From Polaromonas sp. (GTDB lineage Bacteria > Pseudomonadota > Gammaproteobacteria > Burkholderiales > Burkholderiaceae_C): a DNA stretch of 18,515 bases. Below the pieces are notes generated by a model that did no database searches, had not been told where the DNA came from, and saw only the letters and a list, made by a program, of their open reading frames with translations. Below are positions 6,470 through 14,271 of this stretch, one piece after another; the stretch's first letter is position 1; the number at the start of each line of letters is the position of its first letter. The position numbers and the translations under genes were made by a program. The stretch lies in assembly GCA_025362825.1 (NCBI GenBank), contig JANYFF010000599.1, positions 1 through 18,515 on the forward strand, given 5' to 3'.

Positions 6470-7525
6470 CTAGTGGCCTGTAACGATTGAATCGGGAGTG
6501 ATGCGTCGTGACAGATCACAGTACTTCCACTTCACTGGCTTTGGTTGTTCGTTGTACTTGCGGATGTATCGCATGAGTTTTCGCTTCAGATCAGACAAAG
6601 ACGTGAACACACCACGGGAGATGACATCGCGCTCGATCTTGGCAAACCACAACTCCACCTGGTTAAGCCAGGACGAGTACGTCGGGGTGAAGTGCATATG
6701 CACGTTGCTGTGAGTAGCCAGGAAATCGTCAACATGCTTTGTCTTGTGGGCCGAGAGGTTGTCGGCAATGACGTGAATCTCCTTGCCCCTGGGCTGGTTA
6801 GCCACGATGTCGGTGAGGAACGCCACGAACTCGGCCGAGGTGTGGCGAGCTGCGGTCTTACCCAGCACTTCGCCGGTCTTTGTGTTGAAGGCGGCGTACA
6901 GCGAAAGCGTGCCGTGGCGGAAATACTCAAAGCCATGGCGCTCGGCACGCCCCGGCGACAGCGGCAGCACGGGGTCCAGACGATCCAGGGCTTGAATCGC
7001 TGTCTTTTCATCAACGCTGAACACCACCGCGTTCTGCGGCGGGTTCAGGTACAGCCCGATGACATCAGCGGCTTTGCTCTCAAAGTCCGGATCATTGGAG
7101 GTGAGGTAGCCCTCAAGCAAGTGCGGCTTGATGCCGTGCTTGGCCCAGATGCGGGCGACCGTCATGTGCGAGATATCGCCGCCCAGCTCGACCGCCAGTT
7201 TGCGCGAGGACCAATGCGTGGAGCCGTCAGCCGGTTTGTGCTTGGTGGTGCGTGCCAGCACCCGCGCCTCCAGGCGATCCGTCACCTTGTAGCGTTCGCG
7301 CCCGGCGTGGCGAGAGAACAGCCCAGCCAGGCGGTCCACCTCGAAGCGCTTGCTCCAGCGGTCGATGTAGCTGTCACTGCAGTCCAGCTTGGAGCGAATC
7401 TCAGCCCAGGTCAGGCCATCGGCCAGCAGCAAAATCAAGCGGGCATGACGCGCCGAATCGGCCCGACCATTCCTCGCTGCAGTCTGCTGCTGAAGTTCCA
7501 TGCGTTCGCTTTTGGTCAGTTTCAT
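6470..7525 (-). CDS. IS630-family transposase
   Basis: The 351-residue protein has N-terminal helix-turn-helix regions (residues 20-75 and about 80-135) and an IS630/Tc1-like DDE domain with Asp172 (SVDEKT), Asp255 (ADNLSAHK) and Glu291 (SSWLNQVELWF), the last two about 35 residues apart. It appears intact. GGAGG lies 5-6 nt before the ATG at 7525, so that start is preferred over the in-frame codon at 7537. The stop codon TAG (6472-6470) is formed by the target TA and the flanking C, outside the element proper, as described for IS870-type members that need a CTAG target to complete their reading frame. Confidence 0.93.
   Translation of the reverse strand: MKLTKSERMELQQQTAARNGRADSARHARLILLLADGLTWAEIRSKLDCSDSYIDRWSKRFEVDRLAGLFSRHAGRERYKVTDRLEARVLARTTKHKPADGSTHWSSRKLAVELGGDISHMTVARIWAKHGIKPHLLEGYLTSNDPDFESKAADVIGLYLNPPQNAVVFSVDEKTAIQALDRLDPVLPLSPGRAERHGFEYFRHGTLSLYAAFNTKTGEVLGKTAARHTSAEFVAFLTDIVANQPRGKEIHVIADNLSAHKTKHVDDFLATHSNVHMHFTPTYSSWLNQVELWFAKIERDVISRGVFTSLSDLKRKLMRYIRKYNEQPKPVKWKYCDLSRRITPDSIVTGH
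6473..6499 (+). repeat. IS630 left terminal inverted repeat
   Basis: 27-bp end matching 7550-7576 in inverted orientation with 5 mismatches; the outer 13 bp differ at one position. TA at 6471-6472 precedes it. Confidence 0.8.
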
Positions 7526-7549
7526 CGCTACCTCCATGGCAGCAATGAT

Positions 7550-7576
7550 ACTTCCGTTTTAAACGTTACAGTCCAC
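7550..7576 (-). repeat. IS630 right terminal inverted repeat
   Basis: 27-bp end matching 6473-6499 in inverted orientation. It is followed by TA at 7577-7578. Its final base C (7576) supplies the third base of the outer-membrane factor's TAG stop codon on the minus strand. Confidence 0.8.
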
Positions 7577-8814
7577 TAGTCTCGCTCCAGATCCCACACC
7601 AGGTGCGCATCGACCAACAACCCGTACCAGGCCTTGAGGGCGACGACCTGCGACTGTAATGCACTATTTGCGGCGGCGTTTGCTTGCCTGCGCGCCAGCA
7701 ACAAAGTCTGCAAATCGCCTTCACCCAAAGTGTATGCACGCTGCGTTAACCGGGCATTCTCCTGCATGCCTTTCGCACCCTCGTCAGCAATCTGCATACT
7801 CTCATAAGCGCCTCGCGCGGTCGCCAATTCGCCAGCGATCTCTGTTTCCAGTTGCCTGCGTTTCAGTTCAAGTGCATGACCGGCTACTTCCTGCGCTGCG
7901 ACCGCTTTGGCGCTGCGCGACCTACGAGGACCACCAGGCAAGGGAATGCTGATGGTGATGCCAGAAATTCTCTCGCGACCTCCAACCTCTGAAGCAGTAT
8001 AGACACCCAGTGTCGGATCCGGCGTACGGCCAGCCCTTTCTCGTTCTGCCTGCGCCTGCGCTTTGGCTAACTGGGCTTCGACAATCTTCAACTCGTCACT
8101 TTCGGACAAAATACGTTGCCGCCAGTACCCATCGTTTTGGTCCAGAGGGAGAGGGGATGGCAATGCGACCCTGTCCCTCACCAAACCGGGAAAGCGCGCC
8201 GACAGCCTGGCCCAGGCAGTTGAAGCCTGTGTTTTTGCATCGTTTTCAAGGCGTCGATGCTCGGCAAGTTCAGCTCTGGCAAGGTTGGCATCGAGCCTTG
8301 AAGCATCGCCCGCCCTGACACGTTTGTCGACAGCGGTGAGATTGTCCTGAACCGATGTCAGGCTGGCCTGTGCCAGTGTGTGCGCCCGTTCTGCAGCCAG
8401 CCAATCCAGCCAGAACGCCATTAATTCGCGTGCTGCATCATGCACAGATTCGCCGTATCGAGCGCGCGCCTCGCCCAAGGTAGCTTCGCCGAGTCGGCGG
8501 TCCGCCGCGCTTTTTGCCGGCAATCGCACGCCACGCTCAAGGCCAACGTTCCACTCACCGTAGCGCCCGCCTGCAGTAACCGTTCTGCGCTGGGTCAATG
8601 CCTTGGCCGTCCATTCGTAGGGCGACTGGTCCAGAATGCCGGCTTCCTGCCGTGCCACTTCCATTCCAGCGCGCGCAGCTGCCACGCCCGGATCCTGCTC
8701 AAGCAGGGGTCTGGCCAGCGCCGTCGCAAGAAGGCCGGGGACGAGGGGTGGTTCAAGCGCCTGAGCCGCAGAAGCGGTCACCATCAAACTGGCAAGCAGC
8801 AGTCGGATCATCAT
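7576..8814 (-). CDS. CzcC/CusC-like outer-membrane factor of the RND efflux system
   Basis: The 412-residue TolC-family protein has a signal peptide (ending near residue 20, AAQALE) and no lipobox cysteine, unlike the outer-membrane factor of the copper operon. Long helical repeats follow, and the short beta segment TISIPLPGGPRRSRS near residue 290 is typical of CzcC-like proteins. It would form the outer-membrane duct for the RND pump encoded upstream. AGGAG lies 7 nt before the ATG at 8814, which overlaps the stop of the DUF3240 gene (ATGA). The IS630 insertion falls exactly in its TAG stop codon and regenerates it, so the protein is unchanged. Confidence 0.87.
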   Translation of the reverse strand: MMIRLLLASLMVTASAAQALEPPLVPGLLATALARPLLEQDPGVAAARAGMEVARQEAGILDQSPYEWTAKALTQRRTVTAGGRYGEWNVGLERGVRLPAKSAADRRLGEATLGEARARYGESVHDAARELMAFWLDWLAAERAHTLAQASLTSVQDNLTAVDKRVRAGDASRLDANLARAELAEHRRLENDAKTQASTAWARLSARFPGLVRDRVALPSPLPLDQNDGYWRQRILSESDELKIVEAQLAKAQAQAERERAGRTPDPTLGVYTASEVGGRERISGITISIPLPGGPRRSRSAKAVAAQEVAGHALELKRRQLETEIAGELATARGAYESMQIADEGAKGMQENARLTQRAYTLGEGDLQTLLLARRQANAAANSALQSQVVALKAWYGLLVDAHLVWDLERD

Positions 8815-9113
8815 TTGAACTCTCCTGAATCCAGGACGGGGGTTGTCCAGTAACGCAATCCAGAGCCTGCAAAATCTTTTTGAAGGCTGCCGAGCAGCGT
8901 TGAAATCCGGGCGTCATTTACAACCAGGCGGACTTCCGTGGCCCGCGCGTGTCCCAGTACCTGTTCGGACTGCGTCAGCATTTCTGCCGACAAACCGTGC
9001 AATGCCGATGGGGTACTGGAGAGGAAAGCGATGCCATCGGCTCGAAGCAGTGCGTTGACAACGCTCTCTTCCAACGCACGAGGACTTAGCAGGGTAATCA
9101 GGATGTCAGACAT
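8811..9113 (-). CDS. DUF3240 family protein (PII-like) in RND operon
   Basis: This 100-residue protein begins MSDILITLLSPRALEESVVNALL and has the alternating beta/alpha pattern of small ferredoxin-like PII/CutA folds. DUF3240 proteins are repeatedly found beside heavy-metal RND genes and have no established function as far as I know. There is no signal peptide, so it is cytosolic. The ATG at 9113 is chosen because the pump's stop overlaps it by 8 nt and because an earlier in-frame start would extend into the pump frame. It is sandwiched by overlaps on both sides, which implies fixed stoichiometry with the pump. A metal- or nucleotide-sensing role on the pump is speculation from the fold. Confidence 0.75.
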   Translation of the reverse strand: MSDILITLLSPRALEESVVNALLRADGIAFLSSTPSALHGLSAEMLTQSEQVLGHARATEVRLVVNDARISTLLGSLQKDFAGSGLRYWTTPVLDSGEFK

Positions 9114-12100
9114 GAGTGGCCTTTGAAAGCTTTGGACTTGGCAAGCCAAAGCGCAAATAGAGGATGGGAAGCAGCAGCAGCGTGAGAGTTGTAGCAGTGA
9201 TGAGGCCGCCGATCACCACAATGGCCAGAGGCCGCTGTATCTCGGAACCGGGTCCGCTGGCAAAGAGCAGAGGTATCAGTCCGAACGCGGTAATTGAAGC
9301 TGTCATCAGTACCGGCCGCAGCCTGCGATGGGCCCCCTGCACCACGACATCGGCCAAGGCCATTCCGGTCATCTGCAGCTGGTTGAAGTAACTTACCAGC
9401 ACAACACCGTTGAGCACCGTGATGCCCAGCAAGGCAATGAAGCCGACCGATGCAGGTACTGAGAGGTATTCGCCGGTGATCCAGAGTGCAAAGATGCCGC
9501 CAACCAGAGCAAATGGGATGATGCTGAGAATCAGCAGTGCTTGGCGAACCGACCTGAAGGTGGAAAACAGTAACGCGAAGATCAGTCCAAGGGCAATCGG
9601 CACCACGACGCCCAGACGGGCAGCTGCACGCTGCTGGTTTTCAAACTGTCCGCCCCAACTGATTCGGTAACCCGTCTCCATCGGCATTTTCTGACTGACC
9701 AGGGTTCGGGCATCCTCGACAAATCCGACCAGGTCGCGCCCCTCCACATTGGCGATGACCACGCTGTAGCGGCTGCCCATCTCCCGGTCGATCTTGACTG
9801 GACCGTTTGCACGTTCGAGCGTCGCCACACTGGCAAGCGGCACGGTGTTGCCCTCTTTGGTCGTGATGCGCATGGCACCGAAGTCGGCGGGCGATACACG
9901 CATGCTCTCGGCGCCGCGCAGGATGATGGGCGTACGGCGGTTGCCCTCAATGACGGTGCCGGCGCTGCGGCCCTCAATCTGGGTGCGCAGCGCGTCCTGT
10001 ACTTCCTCGACGCTCAGGCCCAGTCTGCCGGCCTGCAGTCTGTCTACCGCTACCCTCAGGTATTGCACGCCATCGTTTTGTACGGTGTACACATCCTGGT
10101 TGCCTCTCACCGTCTTCAACAGCGCCTCGACCTGGCTGGCGTAAGCATTGAGTTTGCCCAGATCGGGTCCAAAAATCTTGACCGCGACGTCGCCCCGCAC
10201 GCCGATGATCATTTCCGAAACGCGCATTTCGATAGGCTGGGTGAAGCTGTACTTGATGCCAGGCATGGGATTGAGAACCTTGCGGACCTCGTTCATCAGC
10301 GCTTCCTTGCTTTTCATGCGCCACTCGCCTTGAGGCTTCAGAAGCAAATAGGTATCGGTCTGGTTCAGGCCCATCGGATCGAGACCAATTTCATCAGAAC
10401 CGGCACGCGCAACTACTCCTTGAACTTCGGGAATGGCCTGCATCAAGGCCTTGTGGATTTTCAGGTCAAGTGCGGCGCTTTGCTCAAGACTGATCGAAGG
10501 CAGCTTTTCGATCCCGACGATCAGGTCGCCCTCGTCCATGGTGGGCAGGAAGGTCTTGCCCACCTGCGTGTAAACCAGCCCGGCAAGCAGCAGCAAAATG
10601 GCGGCGGCAACAGCGACCGCGCGTTGCCGGGTCAACGCCCAGTCAAGAGCTGGTTCGTAAAGGGCAAGCAGCTTGCGCGGGAGCCAGGGCTCCGCATGTT
10701 TGACCTCACGAAGCAGGTAGGAGGCCAGCACCGGTATGACAGTCAGTGAAAGCAGAAGTGACGATGCCAATGCAAAGACGATAGTCAGCGCCACCGGTAC
10801 AAAATACTTGCCTTCCAGATCCTGCAGGGTCAGCAGGGGAAGAAATACAGTGATGATGATCAGGATGCCAGCCGTGACCGGAACTGCCACCTCGCGGACC
10901 GCGCGGTAAATCACATGCAGCCTTGGCAGGCGTTCGCCTGCGGGATCAGTCGCCAATCGCTGCACGATGTTTTCAACCACCACCACTGCCGCATCCACCA
11001 GCATGCCGATGGCGATAGCCAATCCGCCCAGGCTCATCAGGTTGGCCGACAAACCAAAGGCCCGCATGAGGATGAACGTCCCAAGTGCCGCAAATGGCAG
11101 TACCAGAGCTACAGTCAACGCCGCACGCACATTGCCCAGAAACAGGCCAAGCAGCACGATGACAAGCACGGTTGCCTCCAACAGCGCAGATGAGACGGCG
11201 TTGACGGCCTTGGATACCAGCGATGCGCGGTCATAAAAAGTCCTGATCTCGACACCCGGGGGAAGGGTTGGCTTAAGCTCCTCAAGCTTCTTGCGCACAC
11301 CCTCGACTACCTTTTGGGCATTCGAGCCCGCCAATCCAAGCACCAGCCCTTCAACTGCCTCACCGCGTCCGCTTTGTGTCACGACGCCATAGCGTGTCAC
11401 AGTGCCTATGCGCACTTCGGCAAGATTGCCGACGCGCAAAGGTGAGCCGTCTTTCATGCCAACCACCACTGCGCGCAGATCCTCAAGGCTAGTGATGCTG
11501 CCCTCGCTGCGTACCAGTAGCACCTCGTCGCCTTCGCCAAGCCGTCCGGCACCGTCGTTGCGGTTGTTGGCTTCTATGGCCTGTTTAAGCTGGGTCATCG
11601 TGACCCCGCCACTGGCCATGGCCGCCAGGTTGGGAATGACTTCGTAAGCCCGAACCACACCGCCCAGCGCATTGACGTCTGCCACGCCTGGTACCGTCCG
11701 CAAGGCGGGGCGTATGACCCAGTCCAGGAGACTGCGCCTTTCGGCCAGCGACAGTGCATCCGCCTCTACCGTGAACATGTACATCTCACCAAGCGGTGTG
11801 GTGATGGGCGCCATACCCCCCGAAATACCTGCCGGCAAGTTCTCTGCAAGTCCGGTCAGGCGCTCGCTGACCTGTTGCCGTGCCCAGTAGATGTCCGTAC
11901 CGTCTTCAAAGTCGAGCGTGATGTCTACCAGACCGTACTTTGTCACTGATCGCAAAATCCGGGTTTTTGGGATACCCAACATCTCCACCTCAATAGGCAC
12001 TGCAATACGGCTTTCTACTTCTTCGGGCGTCATGCCCGGCGCCTTCATGATGATCTTCACTTGGGTGCTGGAAACATCGGGGAAAGCATCAATCGGCAAG

Positions 12101-12198
12101 CCGCGATAGGCATAGAGTCCCGCGCCCGCGAGCACCAAGCTAGCCAGCAATATCAGCAGACGCTGGGACAGGCAAAATTGAACCAGTCTGGACAGCAT
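9106..12198 (-). CDS. HME-RND family heavy-metal efflux pump (CusA/CzcA-type)
   Basis: The 1030-residue protein has the standard RND layout: TM1 at about residues 10-30, a large periplasmic loop, TM2-6 at about 340-490, a second loop and TM7-12. The opening motif RGLPIDAFPDVSSTQVKI is typical of HME-RND pumps. The TM4 proton-relay segment reads AIG-MLV-DAA-VVV-VEN (residues 396-410): Asp402 and Glu409/Asn410 are kept, while the extra Asp of the CzcA DFG motif is absent (Ala396). That resembles CusA-like groups more than CzcA, so the substrate cannot be assigned with confidence. GGGGAG precedes the ATG at 12198, which overlaps the adaptor stop by one base (TGATG). The B-A-C gene order recalls zneBAC/nimBAC-type clusters of Cupriavidus. 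Confidence 0.92.
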   Translation of the reverse strand: MLSRLVQFCLSQRLLILLASLVLAGAGLYAYRGLPIDAFPDVSSTQVKIIMKAPGMTPEEVESRIAVPIEVEMLGIPKTRILRSVTKYGLVDITLDFEDGTDIYWARQQVSERLTGLAENLPAGISGGMAPITTPLGEMYMFTVEADALSLAERRSLLDWVIRPALRTVPGVADVNALGGVVRAYEVIPNLAAMASGGVTMTQLKQAIEANNRNDGAGRLGEGDEVLLVRSEGSITSLEDLRAVVVGMKDGSPLRVGNLAEVRIGTVTRYGVVTQSGRGEAVEGLVLGLAGSNAQKVVEGVRKKLEELKPTLPPGVEIRTFYDRASLVSKAVNAVSSALLEATVLVIVLLGLFLGNVRAALTVALVLPFAALGTFILMRAFGLSANLMSLGGLAIAIGMLVDAAVVVVENIVQRLATDPAGERLPRLHVIYRAVREVAVPVTAGILIIITVFLPLLTLQDLEGKYFVPVALTIVFALASSLLLSLTVIPVLASYLLREVKHAEPWLPRKLLALYEPALDWALTRQRAVAVAAAILLLLAGLVYTQVGKTFLPTMDEGDLIVGIEKLPSISLEQSAALDLKIHKALMQAIPEVQGVVARAGSDEIGLDPMGLNQTDTYLLLKPQGEWRMKSKEALMNEVRKVLNPMPGIKYSFTQPIEMRVSEMIIGVRGDVAVKIFGPDLGKLNAYASQVEALLKTVRGNQDVYTVQNDGVQYLRVAVDRLQAGRLGLSVEEVQDALRTQIEGRSAGTVIEGNRRTPIILRGAESMRVSPADFGAMRITTKEGNTVPLASVATLERANGPVKIDREMGSRYSVVIANVEGRDLVGFVEDARTLVSQKMPMETGYRISWGGQFENQQRAAARLGVVVPIALGLIFALLFSTFRSVRQALLILSIIPFALVGGIFALWITGEYLSVPASVGFIALLGITVLNGVVLVSYFNQLQMTGMALADVVVQGAHRRLRPVLMTASITAFGLIPLLFASGPGSEIQRPLAIVVIGGLITATTLTLLLLPILYLRFGLPSPKLSKATHV

Positions 12199-13367
12199 CA
12201 CTTGCTCCCCTTGCTGTCTTTGGCATCCCAGGCTTCCTTGGCGTCGAGCCACGCGCCTTTCAACGCCACCACACCGCTGACAGCCACCTGCTCACCAGCC
12301 TTGGCATCGACCTGGACGCGGACCCTTTGACCAGCACTCGCCAGCACTTTGACTGGCCGCGCCTCAAAACCATCTGCAGTGCGCACAAAGACATAAGCAT
12401 CGCCGCCGTCGCGCGCCAAAGCGGCCAGGGGCAGATCCCAACCCACCGCAGTGTTACTCATTGAGAGTTCTACCGACACCAATTCCCCAGGGCGTAGCTG
12501 CCCTGACTTGCCATCCACCAATGCACGCACGGCGAGCATTTGACTGCCGGGTGCAACCAGCGCGCTGCTCCCGACGACGCTGGCAGTCACATCACGCCCT
12601 TTCACTTTCAATTTGGTCCCCGATGGCCATGCGCTGGCTTCAGCTGCGGGTATTTGAATTTCGAGCCACAAGGTATTGGTTTGTGCCAGCCGCAACAAAG
12701 GTGCTGCAGAGTCCACCCGCTGCCCTGCACGGGCACTGATCTCGATAACCACACCGGCCTGCGAGGCAGCCAGTACCAGACTGTCCTGCGGATTGCTAGA
12801 CGCTGCTACCTTGTCAATCGCTCCTGCGGACATGCCACCCAGTCGCAGCGCAGATTTCGCTTGCCTTAACGCGGCTTCGGCCTCCTGCAATCCGGCCTGC
12901 GCCTCCTGCACACGCCGCTGGGCGATCAGCCCTTCGCCGAAAAGGGATTGCTCACGCTGCGCCGTTTGTCGGGCCAAGGTTGCCCGCGAACTGGCTTGGA
13001 GCAGTTGCAATTGCATTTGTCCCAATTCCGGGCTGGCGATTCGCAGCAATGGCGTACCCGGACGAACAGCCTGGTTAGGCTGCACCAGCAACTGCATGAT
13101 CAGGCCCGCGACTGGCGAGCTGATGACTTGCTCCGCGCTGGGCGGCAACACCGTCTGTGCGGGGTAGCTTACCCGCACAGGTTCACCTTGCGCCTGCAGC
13201 GGCTGGGTCTCGATGCCAAGGACCTGCAGCTGGCTGGTTGCGACAGTAAACCGGGTCAAACTGTTTGCGGCGTAGACAATTTGTGTCGGTGCCAGAGCTA
13301 GCAAAACGGCAGTGGTTAGTACGCAGGCGCGGTTACAAAGGGAAAAAGGGGCAGGAATCATGTTCAT
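12198..13367 (-). CDS. RND periplasmic adaptor (membrane fusion protein, CzcB/CusB-type)
   Basis: The 389-residue protein has a signal peptide (ending around residue 34, QIVYAAN). The barrel-sandwich/lipoyl halves are SSPVAGLIMQLLVQPNQAVRPGTPLLRI and VIEISARAGQRVDSAAPLLRL, and between them lies a helical hairpin rich in Gln/Ala/Glu (residues about 105-175). A beta-barrel and a membrane-proximal domain follow. It would bridge pump and outer-membrane factor, and may present metal to the pump. GAGG lies 6 nt before the ATG at 13367, which is why this start is preferred over the in-frame TTG at 13379. The Lys/Asp-rich C-terminal tail (AKEAWDAKDSKGSK) is short, and no His-rich metal-binding extension is present. 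Confidence 0.9.
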   Translation of the reverse strand: MNMIPAPFSLCNRACVLTTAVLLALAPTQIVYAANSLTRFTVATSQLQVLGIETQPLQAQGEPVRVSYPAQTVLPPSAEQVISSPVAGLIMQLLVQPNQAVRPGTPLLRIASPELGQMQLQLLQASSRATLARQTAQREQSLFGEGLIAQRRVQEAQAGLQEAEAALRQAKSALRLGGMSAGAIDKVAASSNPQDSLVLAASQAGVVIEISARAGQRVDSAAPLLRLAQTNTLWLEIQIPAAEASAWPSGTKLKVKGRDVTASVVGSSALVAPGSQMLAVRALVDGKSGQLRPGELVSVELSMSNTAVGWDLPLAALARDGGDAYVFVRTADGFEARPVKVLASAGQRVRVQVDAKAGEQVAVSGVVALKGAWLDAKEAWDAKDSKGSK

Positions 13368-13379
13368 CGCTAACCTCAA

Positions 13380-13502
13380 AGGGGTGCCCGGAGTCCGGAC
13401 GTGATCAGGCTGTCAAATCAGCCGACAAAAATGCAGAAACACTTCCGCTACAGGAGAGAAGAACGCAGAGGAATGGCGCAGCCACCGCAAGCGCGGCTGG
13501 CT
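13380..13502. other. Short intergenic region with small stem-loop
   Basis: No gene is visible between the CzcI-like gene and the adaptor gene. GGCTG-N6-CAGCC (13408-13423) forms a modest stem-loop, with a run of A on the plus strand immediately after it; on the transcribed minus strand that run lies before the stem, so it does not fit an intrinsic terminator. It may influence mRNA stability. Confidence 0.3.
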
Positions 13503-13895
13503 TCAGGCGAAGGCTGAGCTTCGAGGCGGGCGAAACGGTGATTCGGGCAGCGTCAAGAGAAGGCGACGGGTACTGGATAGCGGTGTCAGCACGTGGCTTG
13601 CGAAGTCCCAGGAAAAGTTTGCCGTGCTACCCGTGACCAGATGTACCGTCCCCACGACATGGAGCAACTGATGTTCAAGCTCAGTCGCCGTCTCCGACGC
13701 ATCGTCGTGCAGTTGTCCTTCTTGAACTGCGACAAACACGTCAGGATGCGCGTGATCAAAGGCCAAAGGCTGCGGCTGCCTGTGGTGATCAAGGTCGTGG
13801 GCAAATTCTTTCGGATGAAACCCGAACCCCCCCGAGCTGGTAATTAAAAAGACTAGCGCCATGACCGTCACGATGAACCTTGGCAAGCTGCGCAT
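13503..13895 (-). CDS. Small exported His-containing protein, CzcI-like
   Basis: The 130-residue protein has a signal peptide or membrane anchor (residues about 7-24) and a His/Asp-rich region (EFAHDLDHHRQPQPLAFDHAHPD, then HDD, ELEHQLLH). The C-terminus is basic and proline-rich. Its place just before RND genes matches CzcI, a small periplasmic protein proposed to modulate czc expression, but sequence similarity is too low to assert by eye. Its ATG directly follows the TAA of the repressor gene (TAAATG) with no clear ribosome site, which indicates translational coupling. Periplasmic metal binding is the simplest guess. Confidence 0.6.
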   Translation of the reverse strand: MRSLPRFIVTVMALVFLITSSGGFGFHPKEFAHDLDHHRQPQPLAFDHAHPDVFVAVQEGQLHDDASETATELEHQLLHVVGTVHLVTGSTANFSWDFASHVLTPLSSTRRLLLTLPESPFRPPRSSAFA

Positions 13896-14189
13896 TTAAA
13901 GATACTTGGTAATGTCTTTGAACTCTGCAATGGAAGCATGCACCCCAGCGGGGTCATTCCCCGCAATGCCCTCCAGGCAGTGATCCAGGTGGTCATGGAT
14001 GACCAGCTTTTTCGCGGCGCTGATAGCCCTTTCCACGGCGTGCAGTTGCTGGGCGACGTCAACGCAGGTCCGTTCCGCTTCAATCATGGCAATCACGTTT
14101 TGCAGGTGTCCCGTTGCCCGCTTCAGCCGTTTGATGACATCCGGATGAGCCGTATGGACGTGGTTATGAAGATGTTTGTGACTCACCAT
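13896..14189 (-). CDS. CsoR/RcnR-family metal-sensing repressor (InrS/NreA-like)
   Basis: The 97-residue protein has the family's helical core (VIKRLKRATGHLQNVIAMIE, then CVDVAQQLHAVERAI). The metal ligands are Cys42, His67 and Cys71, with the same spacing as the Cys-His-Cys triad of CsoR (25 and 4 residues). The N-terminus is His-rich (HKHLHNHVHTAH), as in Ni-responsive InrS and NreA. Thr41 replaces the Tyr that precedes the first Cys in copper-sensing CsoR. Nickel, cobalt or copper are therefore all possible, with a lean to nickel. It is the first gene of the RND operon and faces the P1B ATPase gene. A perfect G-tract operator lies 2 bp upstream of its ATG. Confidence 0.87.
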   Translation of the reverse strand: MVSHKHLHNHVHTAHPDVIKRLKRATGHLQNVIAMIEAERTCVDVAQQLHAVERAISAAKKLVIHDHLDHCLEGIAGNDPAGVHASIAEFKDITKYL

Positions 14190-14191
14190 CG

Positions 14192-14210
14192 TATCCTACC
14201 CCCCAGGATA
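14192..14210. promoter_or_regulatory. CsoR/InrS-type operator shared by RND operon and P1B ATPase
   Basis: TATCCTACCCCCCAGGATA is a perfect 6-7-6 inverted repeat around a C tract, the form expected for CsoR/RcnR/InrS repressors. It begins 2 bp before the repressor's start codon and, on the minus strand, contains its likely ribosome site (TAGGA). It lies 61 bp before the ATPase start. One repressor tetramer or pair of tetramers here could control both divergent units and its own synthesis. Confidence 0.8.
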
Positions 14211-14271
14211 GACTACAGTCAACAAATACCTGTCATAGGACTCGGGACAGATACCAGATATGAAGGCAAAT

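Larger units (their letters stand above)
6473..7576 (-). mobile_element. IS630-family insertion sequence, 1104 bp, inserted at CTAG
   Basis: The ends are imperfect terminal inverted repeats, matching at 22 of 27 positions: 6473-6499 begins GTGGCCTGTAACG and the complement of 7550-7576 begins GTGGACTGTAACG. The element is flanked by TA on both sides (6471-6472 and 7577-7578), the target duplication typical of IS630/Tc1 elements, inside a CTAG context. It lies at the end of the outer-membrane factor gene and is co-directional with the RND operon. It looks intact and potentially mobile. Confidence 0.88.

Noticed and set aside
6396..6470. Possible remnant of another insertion sequence next to the IS630 left end
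   Set aside because: The segment has short GGTCCACTC/GAGTG-like arms, but no transposase fragment or matching second end is visible, so a second element cannot be supported.
6545..7579. Long plus-strand open frame within the IS element
   Set aside because: It is antisense to an intact IS630 transposase with full DDE residues and runs through the element's right end; a reading-frame shadow of GC-rich DNA.
10063..10749. Plus-strand open frame inside the RND pump gene
   Set aside because: Antisense to a well-conserved RND pump; no ribosome site or family pattern.
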